DNA from: Lachnospiraceae bacterium
GTDB taxonomy: Bacteria > Bacillota > Clostridia > Lachnospirales > Lachnospiraceae
Length of the DNA: 64,000 nucleotides
Assembly: GCA_017620255.1 (NCBI GenBank)
Contig: JAFZQU010000006.1
Span: 1-64,000 of the forward strand
Direction of reading: 5' to 3'
Made by a program: the position numbers and the translations under genes. The notes below the pieces were generated by a model that was not told where the DNA came from, made no database searches, and was given only the letters and a program-made list of their open reading frames with translations. This document shows, in pieces, positions 50,706 to 59,600 of this stretch; the first letter of the stretch is position 1, and each line of letters opens with the position of its first letter.

Positions 50706-52883
50706 TTATTCATATCTCTTGATCAGCGCCATGTTCTTCTGCTCTATATCACTCAGCCGGACTACCAAACTGAACTCATCCGGATCATATATGCCCCGAT
50801 ACCATGATTTTGAGTCAAAGTATGCCTGCAGTTCGGCATCCTTAAACCTTCTGCCGTGTCTTGCGAAGATTTCGTTACGGGCGATGCGCAGCTCCTCACT
50901 GCTCAGTCCCATCACATCCGCATCCGTAAGATATCTGTCCGAACTGTCGGGAATAATATATTCACTGACCTGAGTGCTTTCCATCCCATAGGTGTTGTTC
51001 CCGGCATTGGCAGACTGGAATGTGAAGGAGTTCTGGGAATAACCTGTGTATTCTACCAGTCCATATAATTCGACTTCATCGTTATACATATAGTGCGGAT
51101 TGCGCAGATCTAATGTCACATTGATCTCAAATAACCGGTTACCGCCTACGGATGAGGCCAACGCTCTGGATTCGTTAACACCTATCAAATCATCCCAGCT
51201 GGCGACTATGCCGCAGGATCGTAACGTTTTCATAAAGTTTCTGTCTTCTTCCAGGTCGGACCCCATCATTTCCGCATTTCCTTTGATCACAAATTCCTGC
51301 CCGTCATACGCGATCCCGGCAAAATTCAATGCGATCCCGTCCGCGGATATGTCGTAAAACTGTACTGAAAACACACCGATCGTCTTCTTGCCGTCCACAT
51401 CATAGGTAAAAGCGATCGTATTGCCACCGTCACCGTCCAATGTCCTCACGCGATACTCGTACTGATCGGCTTGTCCCACTCCATCCTTGTACTCATACAT
51501 TGTAAAATAGATCCATTGCCCCTGCTCAATAGACGGGATCAGTAATTCTTCTTCCCCGTCTCCGTCAAAATCATCCACGAAGCAGTCTATATTTCCAATG
51601 GGTACATTGTTCAGGTTTTTATATCCGTTTGACACATATTGTGAGAACTCGCCCGTGAGTCCGTTCACATAGACCTGTTTTTTCGCATAATCCAGCAGTT
51701 CTTGTTTGTGTGATACCGGCTGCGGTGTTTCGGGCTCCTCCGGCTCCGGGGTGTCCACAACAATATCTTCCACCGGAGCAGGCTCCGGTTCGCTCTCCTC
51801 TACCGCGGCTACGGTTTGTTCGGCATCTGCGTACTGCTTTCTTTGCATCCCGGACTTTATTGCCAAAGCAGCAACAACGACCAGCAGTGCTAGTATCACA
51901 CCTCCGATGGCGATCGCGATCCATTTCAGACGGCTTGTGCTACCATTATTGGATGATGACAGACGAATTCCCTTTTTGTTCTGCCTGGCCCATTCGACCT
52001 GTTTCTTTACGATGTGTTTCAGATCCTGGAATGCACCCAGTTTTGAAATGTCTATCCCCTGGAATTTCTGCAGGTCAGCCGGCAGATCCGACGGCGAGAT
52101 CTCCTTGTATACAGGGATGATGCTCTTTTCCTTGTCATCCTGCATAAAGGACAGAAATCTGGACCACTCGTTTTTCACCCATACGGATTCCGCATACTCT
52201 TTCTTTGTTGTGACCAACAGAAGGATCCTGGCCGATTTCAGCGCCGCATAGATATAGGGCTCGTATTCGGTTCCGAGCTTATCTTCCAGCGTGATCTTTG
52301 AGAAGAAGACCCGCAGTCCCATCTGCTCAAGCGAATCAAACAGTTCGTGCGCGATCGCACTGTCTTCGGTAGGATTTCCGGACTCATCAGAGTACTTATA
52401 ACAGATAAACACATCATACGGCTTCTCTTTGGACGAAATAGACCGGATATGATTTTGAAGACGCTCTATCTCATCTGCTTCCTTGATATACAATTCCTTT
52501 TGTTCTTCAGAAGCATACTTGATCGCAAGGTCATAATTGACCATCTTTTTAGGCGATATGTTTTTTGTTCTGTGACATGTGGGAACGCGCTTCTTTTCTT
52601 TTGGATCCTCTACATACTCGATCCCGTACTCTGACAGCAGCATTCCCCAGTAGGCTTCAGCCTCCTGACCATCTTCTGTCGTGATCGACTCATAAGCGGA
52701 ATATGATCTGTCAAATTCACAATTGTTCAGATACTGAATGGCCCGGTTATATAACCGAGCCTTTTTATCTGAATCTATTTTCGGGATGGTCATTGTGGTC
52801 CCGCAATATTGACATGTCCCTAATGTTTTATCCGGACTGACATCTATGTCGCCGCCGCAGATTTTACACTTTAAGATCGCCAT
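50706..52883 (-). CDS. Zinc-ribbon-TIR-TM protein with calcium-loop and YARHG ectodomain (4)
   Basis: This 725-residue protein has a zinc ribbon (CKICGG...CQYCGTT), a helical region, a TIR domain (YDVFICYKYSD; Glu in VWVKNEWSRF) and a membrane helix (about 322-345), shorter inside than its paralogues. Outside comes a Glu/Pro linker (about 365-400), a domain with DDFDGDGEEEL (FG-GAP/EF-hand-like calcium loop, about 445), beta-rich sequence, and a C-terminal YARHG domain (ELRIARNEIFARHGRRF, then YFDSKSWY). It is the most diverged of the four TIR proteins. It lies 17 bases after the LRR-type membrane protein gene. Confidence 0.87.
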   Translation of the reverse strand: MAILKCKICGGDIDVSPDKTLGTCQYCGTTMTIPKIDSDKKARLYNRAIQYLNNCEFDRSYSAYESITTEDGQEAEAYWGMLLSEYGIEYVEDPKEKKRVPTCHRTKNISPKKMVNYDLAIKYASEEQKELYIKEADEIERLQNHIRSISSKEKPYDVFICYKYSDESGNPTEDSAIAHELFDSLEQMGLRVFFSKITLEDKLGTEYEPYIYAALKSARILLLVTTKKEYAESVWVKNEWSRFLSFMQDDKEKSIIPVYKEISPSDLPADLQKFQGIDISKLGAFQDLKHIVKKQVEWARQNKKGIRLSSSNNGSTSRLKWIAIAIGGVILALLVVVAALAIKSGMQRKQYADAEQTVAAVEESEPEPAPVEDIVVDTPEPEEPETPQPVSHKQELLDYAKKQVYVNGLTGEFSQYVSNGYKNLNNVPIGNIDCFVDDFDGDGEEELLIPSIEQGQWIYFTMYEYKDGVGQADQYEYRVRTLDGDGGNTIAFTYDVDGKKTIGVFSVQFYDISADGIALNFAGIAYDGQEFVIKGNAEMMGSDLEEDRNFMKTLRSCGIVASWDDLIGVNESRALASSVGGNRLFEINVTLDLRNPHYMYNDEVELYGLVEYTGYSQNSFTFQSANAGNNTYGMESTQVSEYIIPDSSDRYLTDADVMGLSSEELRIARNEIFARHGRRFKDAELQAYFDSKSWYRGIYDPDEFSLVVRLSDIEQKNMALIKRYE

Positions 52884-52900
52884 GATACTTCCTCTTGCTG

Positions 52901-54190
52901 TTATCTGTTTTTCATCAGGCTGATGATATCTTCACATTTTGCGATGATCTCATCTTTGTTGCCTTCTGCAATAATACCCTTTAGCAGTGTGATTTTCTCT
53001 GCTACCAGATTTTCCACTTCGGTGTCTTTACTCTTGGCCTGTGTGAACCGTATTTCGTCCATCACTCTGGAAACAGCTTTTTTTGTTTCCGGATCACTGA
53101 TCCCATCCGACAGGTTTTTCACCATCGATTGCAGGTTCCTCACAGATTCCGTCTGTGTTCTGACCTCTTCCATGACCTTATAGGACTGTTTGCGTCCTCT
53201 GTTGAGCAGGGAAATGATCAGAATATATGCGAGTAACAGTGCAAGACTGATCAGGATCGCCCAGAAGGGAGAAATGGGAACCAGGTAGATGTATCTGAAG
53301 CATAAATAGATCTGCGCAGCCAGATACAGGATCGAAAAGATCACCTGCGGGCCGCTGAGCATGTATTCATTCAGGTTTCTTGCATATCTCGGCAGAATAA
53401 CATTTACGGTCGCGATCACGATCACAAATGCCAGCACTGTAAAGATCAGTTCGATCACAAGTACCGGTGAGAAGATCCACGTGCTGACTTTCCCGTTTAT
53501 TTCCGTTACGGTATCCGGGAAGATGACCATGTCATAGTGCCCCAGAAGATTGAAGGATACTGTCGTTACCGGCTTACCGTCAATATAGGACGGGATCGCA
53601 ATGATCTTATCGTCTCCCTTGTACCCTACCAGTTCGATCGACTTTCCGTTGTCGTTATAGTAGAACGGAATGTCCGCGCAAAACGGATTATAGTAGGTCG
53701 AATCATAGGTTGTTTCCAGTTTCCAGTCCTCGGAATCCTGATTTCGTTTGTAAAAAGGTGCATCTTTGTCACAGTAAAGGATAACCTTTTTTGTGGGTTC
53801 TGCCTTGATCTCCACGATGGTTTCCGGAAGATACAGACTCTCGATATCAAGATTGTCAAAGAAGTGTTCCCCGATCGTCGTTACCATGGTTTCTCCAATG
53901 AACGCCGGTATCATCAGGTCTTCGCTTTTGCCCGCATAACTCTCAATGGATATGGTTCCTTTATCCGTCGTGTTGTAGTCAAAGTTCTCGTAGCGGAAAT
54001 CCAGGAATTTCTTTTCCGAATCAGGCACATTGATCTGGTGAAGCATATTCTCTTGGGCAAACCGCTCCGCGTAACTGCCCGGAGCCGTTGCAATCGGGAT
54101 GGATCTGTAGAAAACATTCCCCACGATCAACAATCCTATGTACACAATGGCTAAAATGATCGTTACTACATTAAAGGCCGCTCGTTTCAT
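52901..54190 (-). CDS. Membrane protein with BspA-type LRR ectodomain
   Basis: This 429-residue protein has an N-terminal helix (about 8-28), an outside region with leucine-rich-repeat type 5 signatures (IPAFIGETMVTTIG, SLYLPETIVEI, IPSYIDGKPVTTV, VIFPDTVTEI), then three helices (about 245-345) and a cytoplasmic coiled-coil tail (about 350-429). LRR_5 modules often bind surfaces or proteins. It lies 3 bases after the SPFH gene and 17 bases before TIR gene 4, and so sits at the head of the TIR cluster. The function is unknown. Confidence 0.78.
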   Translation of the reverse strand: MKRAAFNVVTIILAIVYIGLLIVGNVFYRSIPIATAPGSYAERFAQENMLHQINVPDSEKKFLDFRYENFDYNTTDKGTISIESYAGKSEDLMIPAFIGETMVTTIGEHFFDNLDIESLYLPETIVEIKAEPTKKVILYCDKDAPFYKRNQDSEDWKLETTYDSTYYNPFCADIPFYYNDNGKSIELVGYKGDDKIIAIPSYIDGKPVTTVSFNLLGHYDMVIFPDTVTEINGKVSTWIFSPVLVIELIFTVLAFVIVIATVNVILPRYARNLNEYMLSGPQVIFSILYLAAQIYLCFRYIYLVPISPFWAILISLALLLAYILIISLLNRGRKQSYKVMEEVRTQTESVRNLQSMVKNLSDGISDPETKKAVSRVMDEIRFTQAKSKDTEVENLVAEKITLLKGIIAEGNKDEIIAKCEDIISLMKNR

Positions 54191-54193
54191 CCG

Positions 54194-55357
54194 TTATCCC
54201 CTCCTTGTCCCGCATTTCGGGCAGAAGTTTGCGTCTGCAGACAACTCCGCCCCACAGGAAGCACATAACACTTTTGTTTCCACTTTTGTTCCGCATTTTT
54301 CACAGAATAATGCGCCTGCGCTGAGAACGGCGCCGCAGGATGCACATGTTTTTTTGCCGGTCTCTTCCTGTCCGGCTGCGCTCTGCATAGCCGATGTTGC
54401 CATTGTTCCGACCTGCTGCCCCAGGGTGCCGCCGATACCGGTCATCATGCCCATTCCGATGCCGACATTGTTCATCTGTGCTGCGGCATCATTCCCGGCA
54501 ACTTCCGAGGCAACATCAAAGCCTCTCTCCTGTTGATATGTGTAGCCTTCCAACTGACGTTTCTTTGCAATGGCTTCAGCCTCGATCACCGTCTGCTGGG
54601 CCTTTGTCTGTTCATTTATGATCGAAACTTTCTGATTCAGTTCTGCTTCTGCGACATCCGTGACTTTTCTGAAGTGCAGATCCTTGAATTTCTTAAAGTT
54701 GGGATCCTCATCCGGTTTGACAACCGTGGTTATGAGAAATGTCTTCAGATCGATCCCGTAATCCGTAAAATCATCGGCAAGCATGGGCTTGATCGCATCC
54801 GAGATCACGGTCAGGTGCTGATCAATGTTGAAGATGCTGATCTTCTTTTCAATGATGACCGAAGGAATGATCGATTTGATCCTGTTCATCAGAAAGGCCC
54901 GGAAGTAAGACGTCAATTCAGCAAGTGTCAGATTCTTGGTTGTCCCCACAACCTTAACAAGCAGTTTCGTGGAGTTGGAGACTGCCAGACTCATCTGGCC
55001 GCATGCACCGATCTCCAAAGGGAAATTGTATTCCGGATCCAGGTAGGATATCTTGCTGTCAGTACCCCATTTGATCGACATGTGTTCTGTGAGATTCACA
55101 AAGTAGATCTCGCAGTGGAATGCACTCTTCCCGCCTGTCGTAATCTTTTGCAACTGCTTGATGACCGGCAGGTTTTCCGTCTCGAGCACATGCTTACCCG
55201 GCCCGAAAACTTCCAGTACCTCTCCGTTCAGCAGGAAAACCGCCTCCTGTGATTCATGGACGATCAACTGTGAGCCGACATTGAAATCCGTTGTCGGATG
55301 TTTCCAAACAAAAGTGCTGTTATCACCCTCGTACTTTATTACACTTGTTATAGCCAT
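54194..55357 (-). CDS. SPFH/YdjI-like protein with two C-terminal zinc ribbons
   Basis: This 387-residue protein has an SPFH (band 7) domain (about 20-260) of the YdjI type, often labelled virion core protein in databases, a helical stretch and a Met/Gly-rich linker (about 285-325), and two zinc ribbons (CASCGAVL...CEKCG and CASCGAEL...CPKCG, about 340-385). YdjI-like proteins assemble at membrane domains. It is the first gene of the minus-strand TIR cluster. GGGAGG precedes the ATG. Confidence 0.87.
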   Translation of the reverse strand: MAITSVIKYEGDNSTFVWKHPTTDFNVGSQLIVHESQEAVFLLNGEVLEVFGPGKHVLETENLPVIKQLQKITTGGKSAFHCEIYFVNLTEHMSIKWGTDSKISYLDPEYNFPLEIGACGQMSLAVSNSTKLLVKVVGTTKNLTLAELTSYFRAFLMNRIKSIIPSVIIEKKISIFNIDQHLTVISDAIKPMLADDFTDYGIDLKTFLITTVVKPDEDPNFKKFKDLHFRKVTDVAEAELNQKVSIINEQTKAQQTVIEAEAIAKKRQLEGYTYQQERGFDVASEVAGNDAAAQMNNVGIGMGMMTGIGGTLGQQVGTMATSAMQSAAGQEETGKKTCASCGAVLSAGALFCEKCGTKVETKVLCASCGAELSADANFCPKCGTRRG

Positions 55358-55396
55358 ATAAACCCTCCCATGCGCATATGCCCATATTTAATTATT

Positions 55397-55402
55397 ATTA
55401 TA
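55397..55402 (-). promoter_or_regulatory. Possible -10 box of the SPFH-TIR cluster
   Basis: A perfect TATAAT on the minus strand lies about 40 bases before the SPFH start. The -35 region (TTTGTA) is weak, so activity may need an activator. Confidence 0.45.
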
Positions 55403-55447
55403 CTATACAGTTGCAGAAATACAAAGAATTTAATTACTATAAACCGT

Positions 55448-55476
55448 TTGACAAATGCGCCGGTTCGCGGTATTAT
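55448..55476 (+). promoter_or_regulatory. Promoter of tRNA-Leu
   Basis: TTGACA (55448-55453), 17 bases and TATTAT (55471-55476) lie 24 bases before the tRNA. This is a strong consensus match, as expected for a stable RNA gene. Confidence 0.82.
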
Positions 55477-55499
55477 AACACTTGCGTCAGATGACGTAC

Positions 55500-55583
55500 G
55501 CGGAGGTGTCGGAATTGGCAGACGAGCAAGACTAAGGATCTTGTGGGAGCAATCTCGTGTGGGTTCAAGTCCCATTCTCCGCA
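55500..55583 (+). tRNA. tRNA-Leu, anticodon AAG
   Basis: This 84-base type II tRNA has an acceptor stem GCGGAGG paired with TCTCCGC, discriminator A at 55583, anticodon stem CAAGA/TCTTG with loop CTAAGGA giving anticodon AAG (reads CUU/CUC), a long variable arm, and GGTTCAAGTCC in the T arm. CCA is not encoded. A34 is normally edited to inosine by TadA. Confidence 0.95.
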
Positions 55584-55585
55584 TG

Positions 55586-55615
55586 AAAAAAGTGTCGATC
55601 ATATCGGCACTTTTT
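55586..55615 (+). terminator. Terminator of tRNA-Leu
   Basis: The stem GTGTCGA/TCGGCAC is flanked by an A-run and followed by TTTTTCTTTT, directly after the tRNA: a textbook intrinsic terminator. Confidence 0.9.
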
Positions 55616-55664
55616 CTTTTGCTTTAGGAATTCGTGTGAAATAATATGCTCCTGCTATCGAATA

Positions 55665-55889
55665 TTAAACCGTCTTCTCCCCGATAAAGACCGGTTCGTA
55701 TCTTTCGTAAAACTCTGTTTGGCACACTGCCCGTCCTGTGTCTTTTATAATACAACACGGGCCATCGCCGCCGATCGTAAACGCGTCTGCCTTTGCTTTA
55801 AACATATAGCCGACATCGTACTCATCACATGCATCGATATTGTGTTTCAATTCCCTTGCTTTTTTCAAAGCATCCTCATATGTGATCAT
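55665..55889 (-). CDS. Small protein of unknown function
   Basis: This 74-residue soluble protein has no signal peptide. Its middle has GGDGPCCIIKDTGRAV followed by an aromatic, acidic end (FYERYEPVFIGEKTV), a shape seen in small immunity-like or YrhB-like proteins, but I cannot assign a family. AGGAG lies 8 bases before the ATG. It is divergent from the MBL-fold hydrolase gene. Confidence 0.65.
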   Translation of the reverse strand: MITYEDALKKARELKHNIDACDEYDVGYMFKAKADAFTIGGDGPCCIIKDTGRAVCQTEFYERYEPVFIGEKTV

Positions 55890-55921
55890 ATTTCCTCTCC
55901 TGTTCCATTATACTGTGATTT

Positions 55922-55949
55922 TTGCAAAATCCGTGCCGGATATTATAAT
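55922..55949 (+). promoter_or_regulatory. Possible promoter of the MBL-fold hydrolase
   Basis: TTGCAA (55922-55927), 16 bases and a perfect TATAAT (55944-55949) lie 28 bases before the start codon. A second TATAAT occurs at 55955-55960. Confidence 0.5.
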
Positions 55950-55976
55950 TATATTATAATTGCGGAGCATAAACAA

Positions 55977-56561
55977 ATGGTTACGAAGATCAGATACGGA
56001 AACACAAACACATTCTTTATCCGGGGGAGCAAAAAGAATCTCCTGGTCGATACGGACTATGCGGGCACACTGCCCCTGTTCTATAAAGCCATCAAGGAGA
56101 ACGGCATTACAGCGAAAGAGATCGATTACGTGCTTGCCACGCACTATCACCCGGACCATATGGGACTTATCAGCGAACTGATGGCGCAGGGCGTTAATCT
56201 TCTGCTTGCAGAACCGCAGGTGCGTTTTGTACATGGTTCAGACGCGATCTTTGCCAAAGAGCCGCAGCTTGGATATAAACCGATCGACGATACTTCAGCG
56301 GTCATCCTTTCACCGGACAAAAGCAGAGCGTTCTTTGAGTCTCTGGGGATCAAAGGCGAGATCATCTGCACTCCGAGCCACAGTAAAGACAGCATTTCCG
56401 TTGTCCTTGATGGAGGGATATGTCTCGCAGGCGATCTGGAGCCGTATGAATATCTGGGTGCTTATGAAGATAACAAAGCACTAAATGACGACTGGAACAG
56501 GGTTATGTCTTATAGTCCCGGAATCGTTTATTATGCACACGCAAACGAGAAGTATTTTTGA
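55977..56561 (+). CDS. Metallo-beta-lactamase-fold hydrolase
   Basis: This 194-residue MBL-fold protein has the metal motif HYHPDH (about 58-63), a second ligand His in TPSHSKDS, and Asp in AGDLEP. It is compact, without a signal peptide, so it acts in the cytoplasm. The substrate is unknown; small members hydrolyse thioesters, lactones or phosphoesters. I start it at 55977, with GCGGAG 8 bases upstream. The longer frame reaching back to 55719 would need to run through the neighbouring small gene and has no site. It is convergent with the large secreted protein. Confidence 0.85.
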   Translation: MVTKIRYGNTNTFFIRGSKKNLLVDTDYAGTLPLFYKAIKENGITAKEIDYVLATHYHPDHMGLISELMAQGVNLLLAEPQVRFVHGSDAIFAKEPQLGYKPIDDTSAVILSPDKSRAFFESLGIKGEIICTPSHSKDSISVVLDGGICLAGDLEPYEYLGAYEDNKALNDDWNRVMSYSPGIVYYAHANEKYF

Positions 56562-56659
56562 TTGGCATCTGGGATTTGTATAACAATGTAATCCGGTTCT
56601 ATGTAAAACACTTGCCCACAAAGACAGTAATGAAATTGTGGGCAAGGGGTATCAATCAT

Positions 56660-59600
56660 TCAGTTAGAAAGATTTCTCCACCACCAAATGAAGTTCTTGG
56701 GGCCGATGGTAAAGGTGATCGTCTTCCTGCCGCAGTAATCGCCGGTTCCGACCACGTCCACCGTAGCTTTGCCTTTGGCGGTATGGTTCTTATAAGTACT
56801 TACGTCAAATTCAAAGGTCGGTGCGGGCTGGTTCTTAACAGCCTTCCATATGATATCGCCTGCTGACAGGAACACTTCCTTTCCGGTATATTTCTTCGGA
56901 TCAAGGCTTGCCGTCATTTTGCTGATGTCATACTTTCCGATCCGGTATTTACCTGTTATCGGACCGCTGTAATTTCCCGCTCCGGTCACCTCGATGCGGA
57001 TCTCATCGCCCGGGGCCAGTTCAGCTGTATCCGCTAACGGTGTGGTTTCATCACCCTTATAGAATTTAAAGACTTTTTGATAATCGGTTCCGGCTTTCAA
57101 GGTCTTCCCGTCTTTATCCACGAGCGTGACTTTTTTCGTCTTCCACTTGTTTGTTGCCGTCTGGGAGACCACATCAGCGGCTATGACTTTCACACCCGCG
57201 GTTTCCATATCCGTTCCCACGATCTTAAAGGTGGCTGATGCATCCGTTCCCTTAAAGTTTCCTTTTCCGGTCACTTTGACAGTGGGGAGTTTCCCCGTAT
57301 TGTTGCCTTCGTTCAACGCCGTGTTGTTGACATAGGAAAGCGTGTAGTCTGTTTTTTCGACACAGGGGATCCACTTCTCGCCTACTTTGAATTCCACAGT
57401 TACTTCCGGCTTTGTGCCTGCCTTCGCATACGGATATTTATTTTCTGCAGGCGGATTCTTCAGTGTGACCCTGAACTTCTCAGCCGCTTTCGGATCTTTT
57501 GCGATATCAAACGGCGCGATCTTAAAGGTCTTGCTGAATGTGCCGGTGCAGCCGTTGATACCGGTCAGTATCATCGTGGCCGTTCCGGCTTTGATATTGT
57601 TCTTATAATCTACGATGCAGTCGACATTCCTCTTTTCAACAGGATCTGTGATGGCTTCATATTCTTCCTGCGTTTTGACAATGAGCTGCGTGATACCTGC
57701 ACCGGATTTAAAGTAGGGCTTTAGCTCCGCTTCGTCCTGCTCCAGTTTTGATCCGCTGTATGTCATGGTTCCCTGGAACGTGCCGCCCAATGTCACTTTA
57801 TTCATCGGGATGCCCGTGATCTTGAAGGATACGGTGCGGGAACCAACATATCCGCTTGCTTCTACGCCCGTGATCTTTACATAGTATGTGCCTATTTCGG
57901 AGGGTTCATCAACGGCCTGTGTACAAGCGGCATTTTTATAAGTTGCAACCGTAAAGTGTGTATCCTGAGTAAGCGGTCCGCCATCCTTTACGCTCAGCGG
58001 GATCAGCACGGGATTACCGTCGTTATACGGCTGATCCGGGATCTTGTCGATCTTGAGTTTGCTGACAAGTACCTTTTCTTTTGCATAAATCTCAAAAGGC
58101 ACATTTACGCATCCCCGGTAGTTTTCTTTTCCTTCGATTACTGCATAGTATTTCCCGGGTTCTTTGGGTTCAACCAACGGACCGGCTTCATCCGTATTCG
58201 TCCTTTCATGATACTCTATCGTGAAGTCTTTATTTTTAACGAGTTTCTTTTTACCATAAGTGATCGTCGGGACCGGTTTGTAGGGCTTGTTATTATGATT
58301 GGCATCGGCAATTTCAGAAACAGTTATGTCGGCATCACCAATATCCTTCTCTGTGATCTTAAAGGTTTCTGTTTCCATACCGCTATAATTGCCCTTACCC
58401 CGAAGCGTTATAAGAGCCGTCGTACCGACATTAGTATTATTACTGTATGAAATCGTGTAATCTTTGTTTTCTACTAATAGCGTATTATAACAAAAGACCT
58501 TTACAACCGGCTTAATTGCAAACCCTGTATATGTATATCCGTTTTCATCGATGCCTGTAATATAAAAACCGTTGGGAATGTCTTTTTCAGTTCCATCCTC
58601 ATTGATTTCCTTAACTTTATTGTCATTCTCATCTAAAACATATAATTTGACCTCATCGGCTTCAGCATCGCTTCCCACATCACTATTCATCCTTTTTCCG
58701 GTCTGCAGAATGACACTCTCAAAGGTTTTCTCAGCATAATCCGTTACCTGTCCGGAATTATCGTATGAATAATCCAGAATCCCATATGTCATTGTTCCAT
58801 TATCGGTTCCGACAAGATCAAGACAATATTGGCTGTCTGCAGGAAGTACTATACATTTTTCATCTCCTACAGCGAACATCAGAACATTCTCATCTTTCAC
58901 TTCTCCAACAGTATTATTGATTATGCTTCCAATGACGTTCCCCTGCCGATCAACTAGTTTTACATCAACAGGGCACCTGATGATGGCTATGCGTCTTTGT
59001 GTCGCCAATACATATCTGCTTTCAGATAACAGCCACGCCATGTATGTTTCCGTCATATGATGTTCATTAGAGTCTTGATTGACGACGACAGAAAAATTTT
59101 TACCCGTCAGATCTTTGTAGCACTGAGCAAACACGCTGTCAACCGTAGTAAACTCACGATCTATACCATGTCTTAATGTAACCAGGTATTGCGGACAATT
59201 TGGTACCCAATCATCTTCATTTATATAGTTCTTAATAAACCACTTATTTCCACTGGTTTCTCTTATCGAAAACGGACTGGCAAATGTATAGCATGTGATG
59301 TGTTTACCATCAATGCCGTACGAATCATGCAGCGCAGCGGCCAGATTATTTGCATCTGCCCCTCCCAGACTATGTCCGGTCACGAAAAACCTGTTTTTGT
59401 TATCCCGAATATCTATGTCACGGTCAGTAAGAAAGTTAACAACATCATAGTTTAGTATATTTGCAGCATCTGCTTCAAAGGGGATAAATATGTCTGTAAT
59501 CCCGTCCTTTACTAAATCCTGGGTTCCTCTTATGACTATCGTGATAAGATTATAGACCTGTCCTTCTTTTTCGTATTGCCTTAACGCTATGGTATGTGCA

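Noticed and set aside
42967-52883. TIR cluster as Thoeris
   Set aside because: Thoeris needs a ThsA-type SIR2/SLOG or other effector beside a soluble TIR. None is present, and these TIR proteins are membrane-spanning.
55719-55976. N-terminal extension of the MBL-fold hydrolase
   Set aside because: The extension runs antisense through the 74-residue gene, is Cys- and Ile-rich, and lacks a ribosome site.
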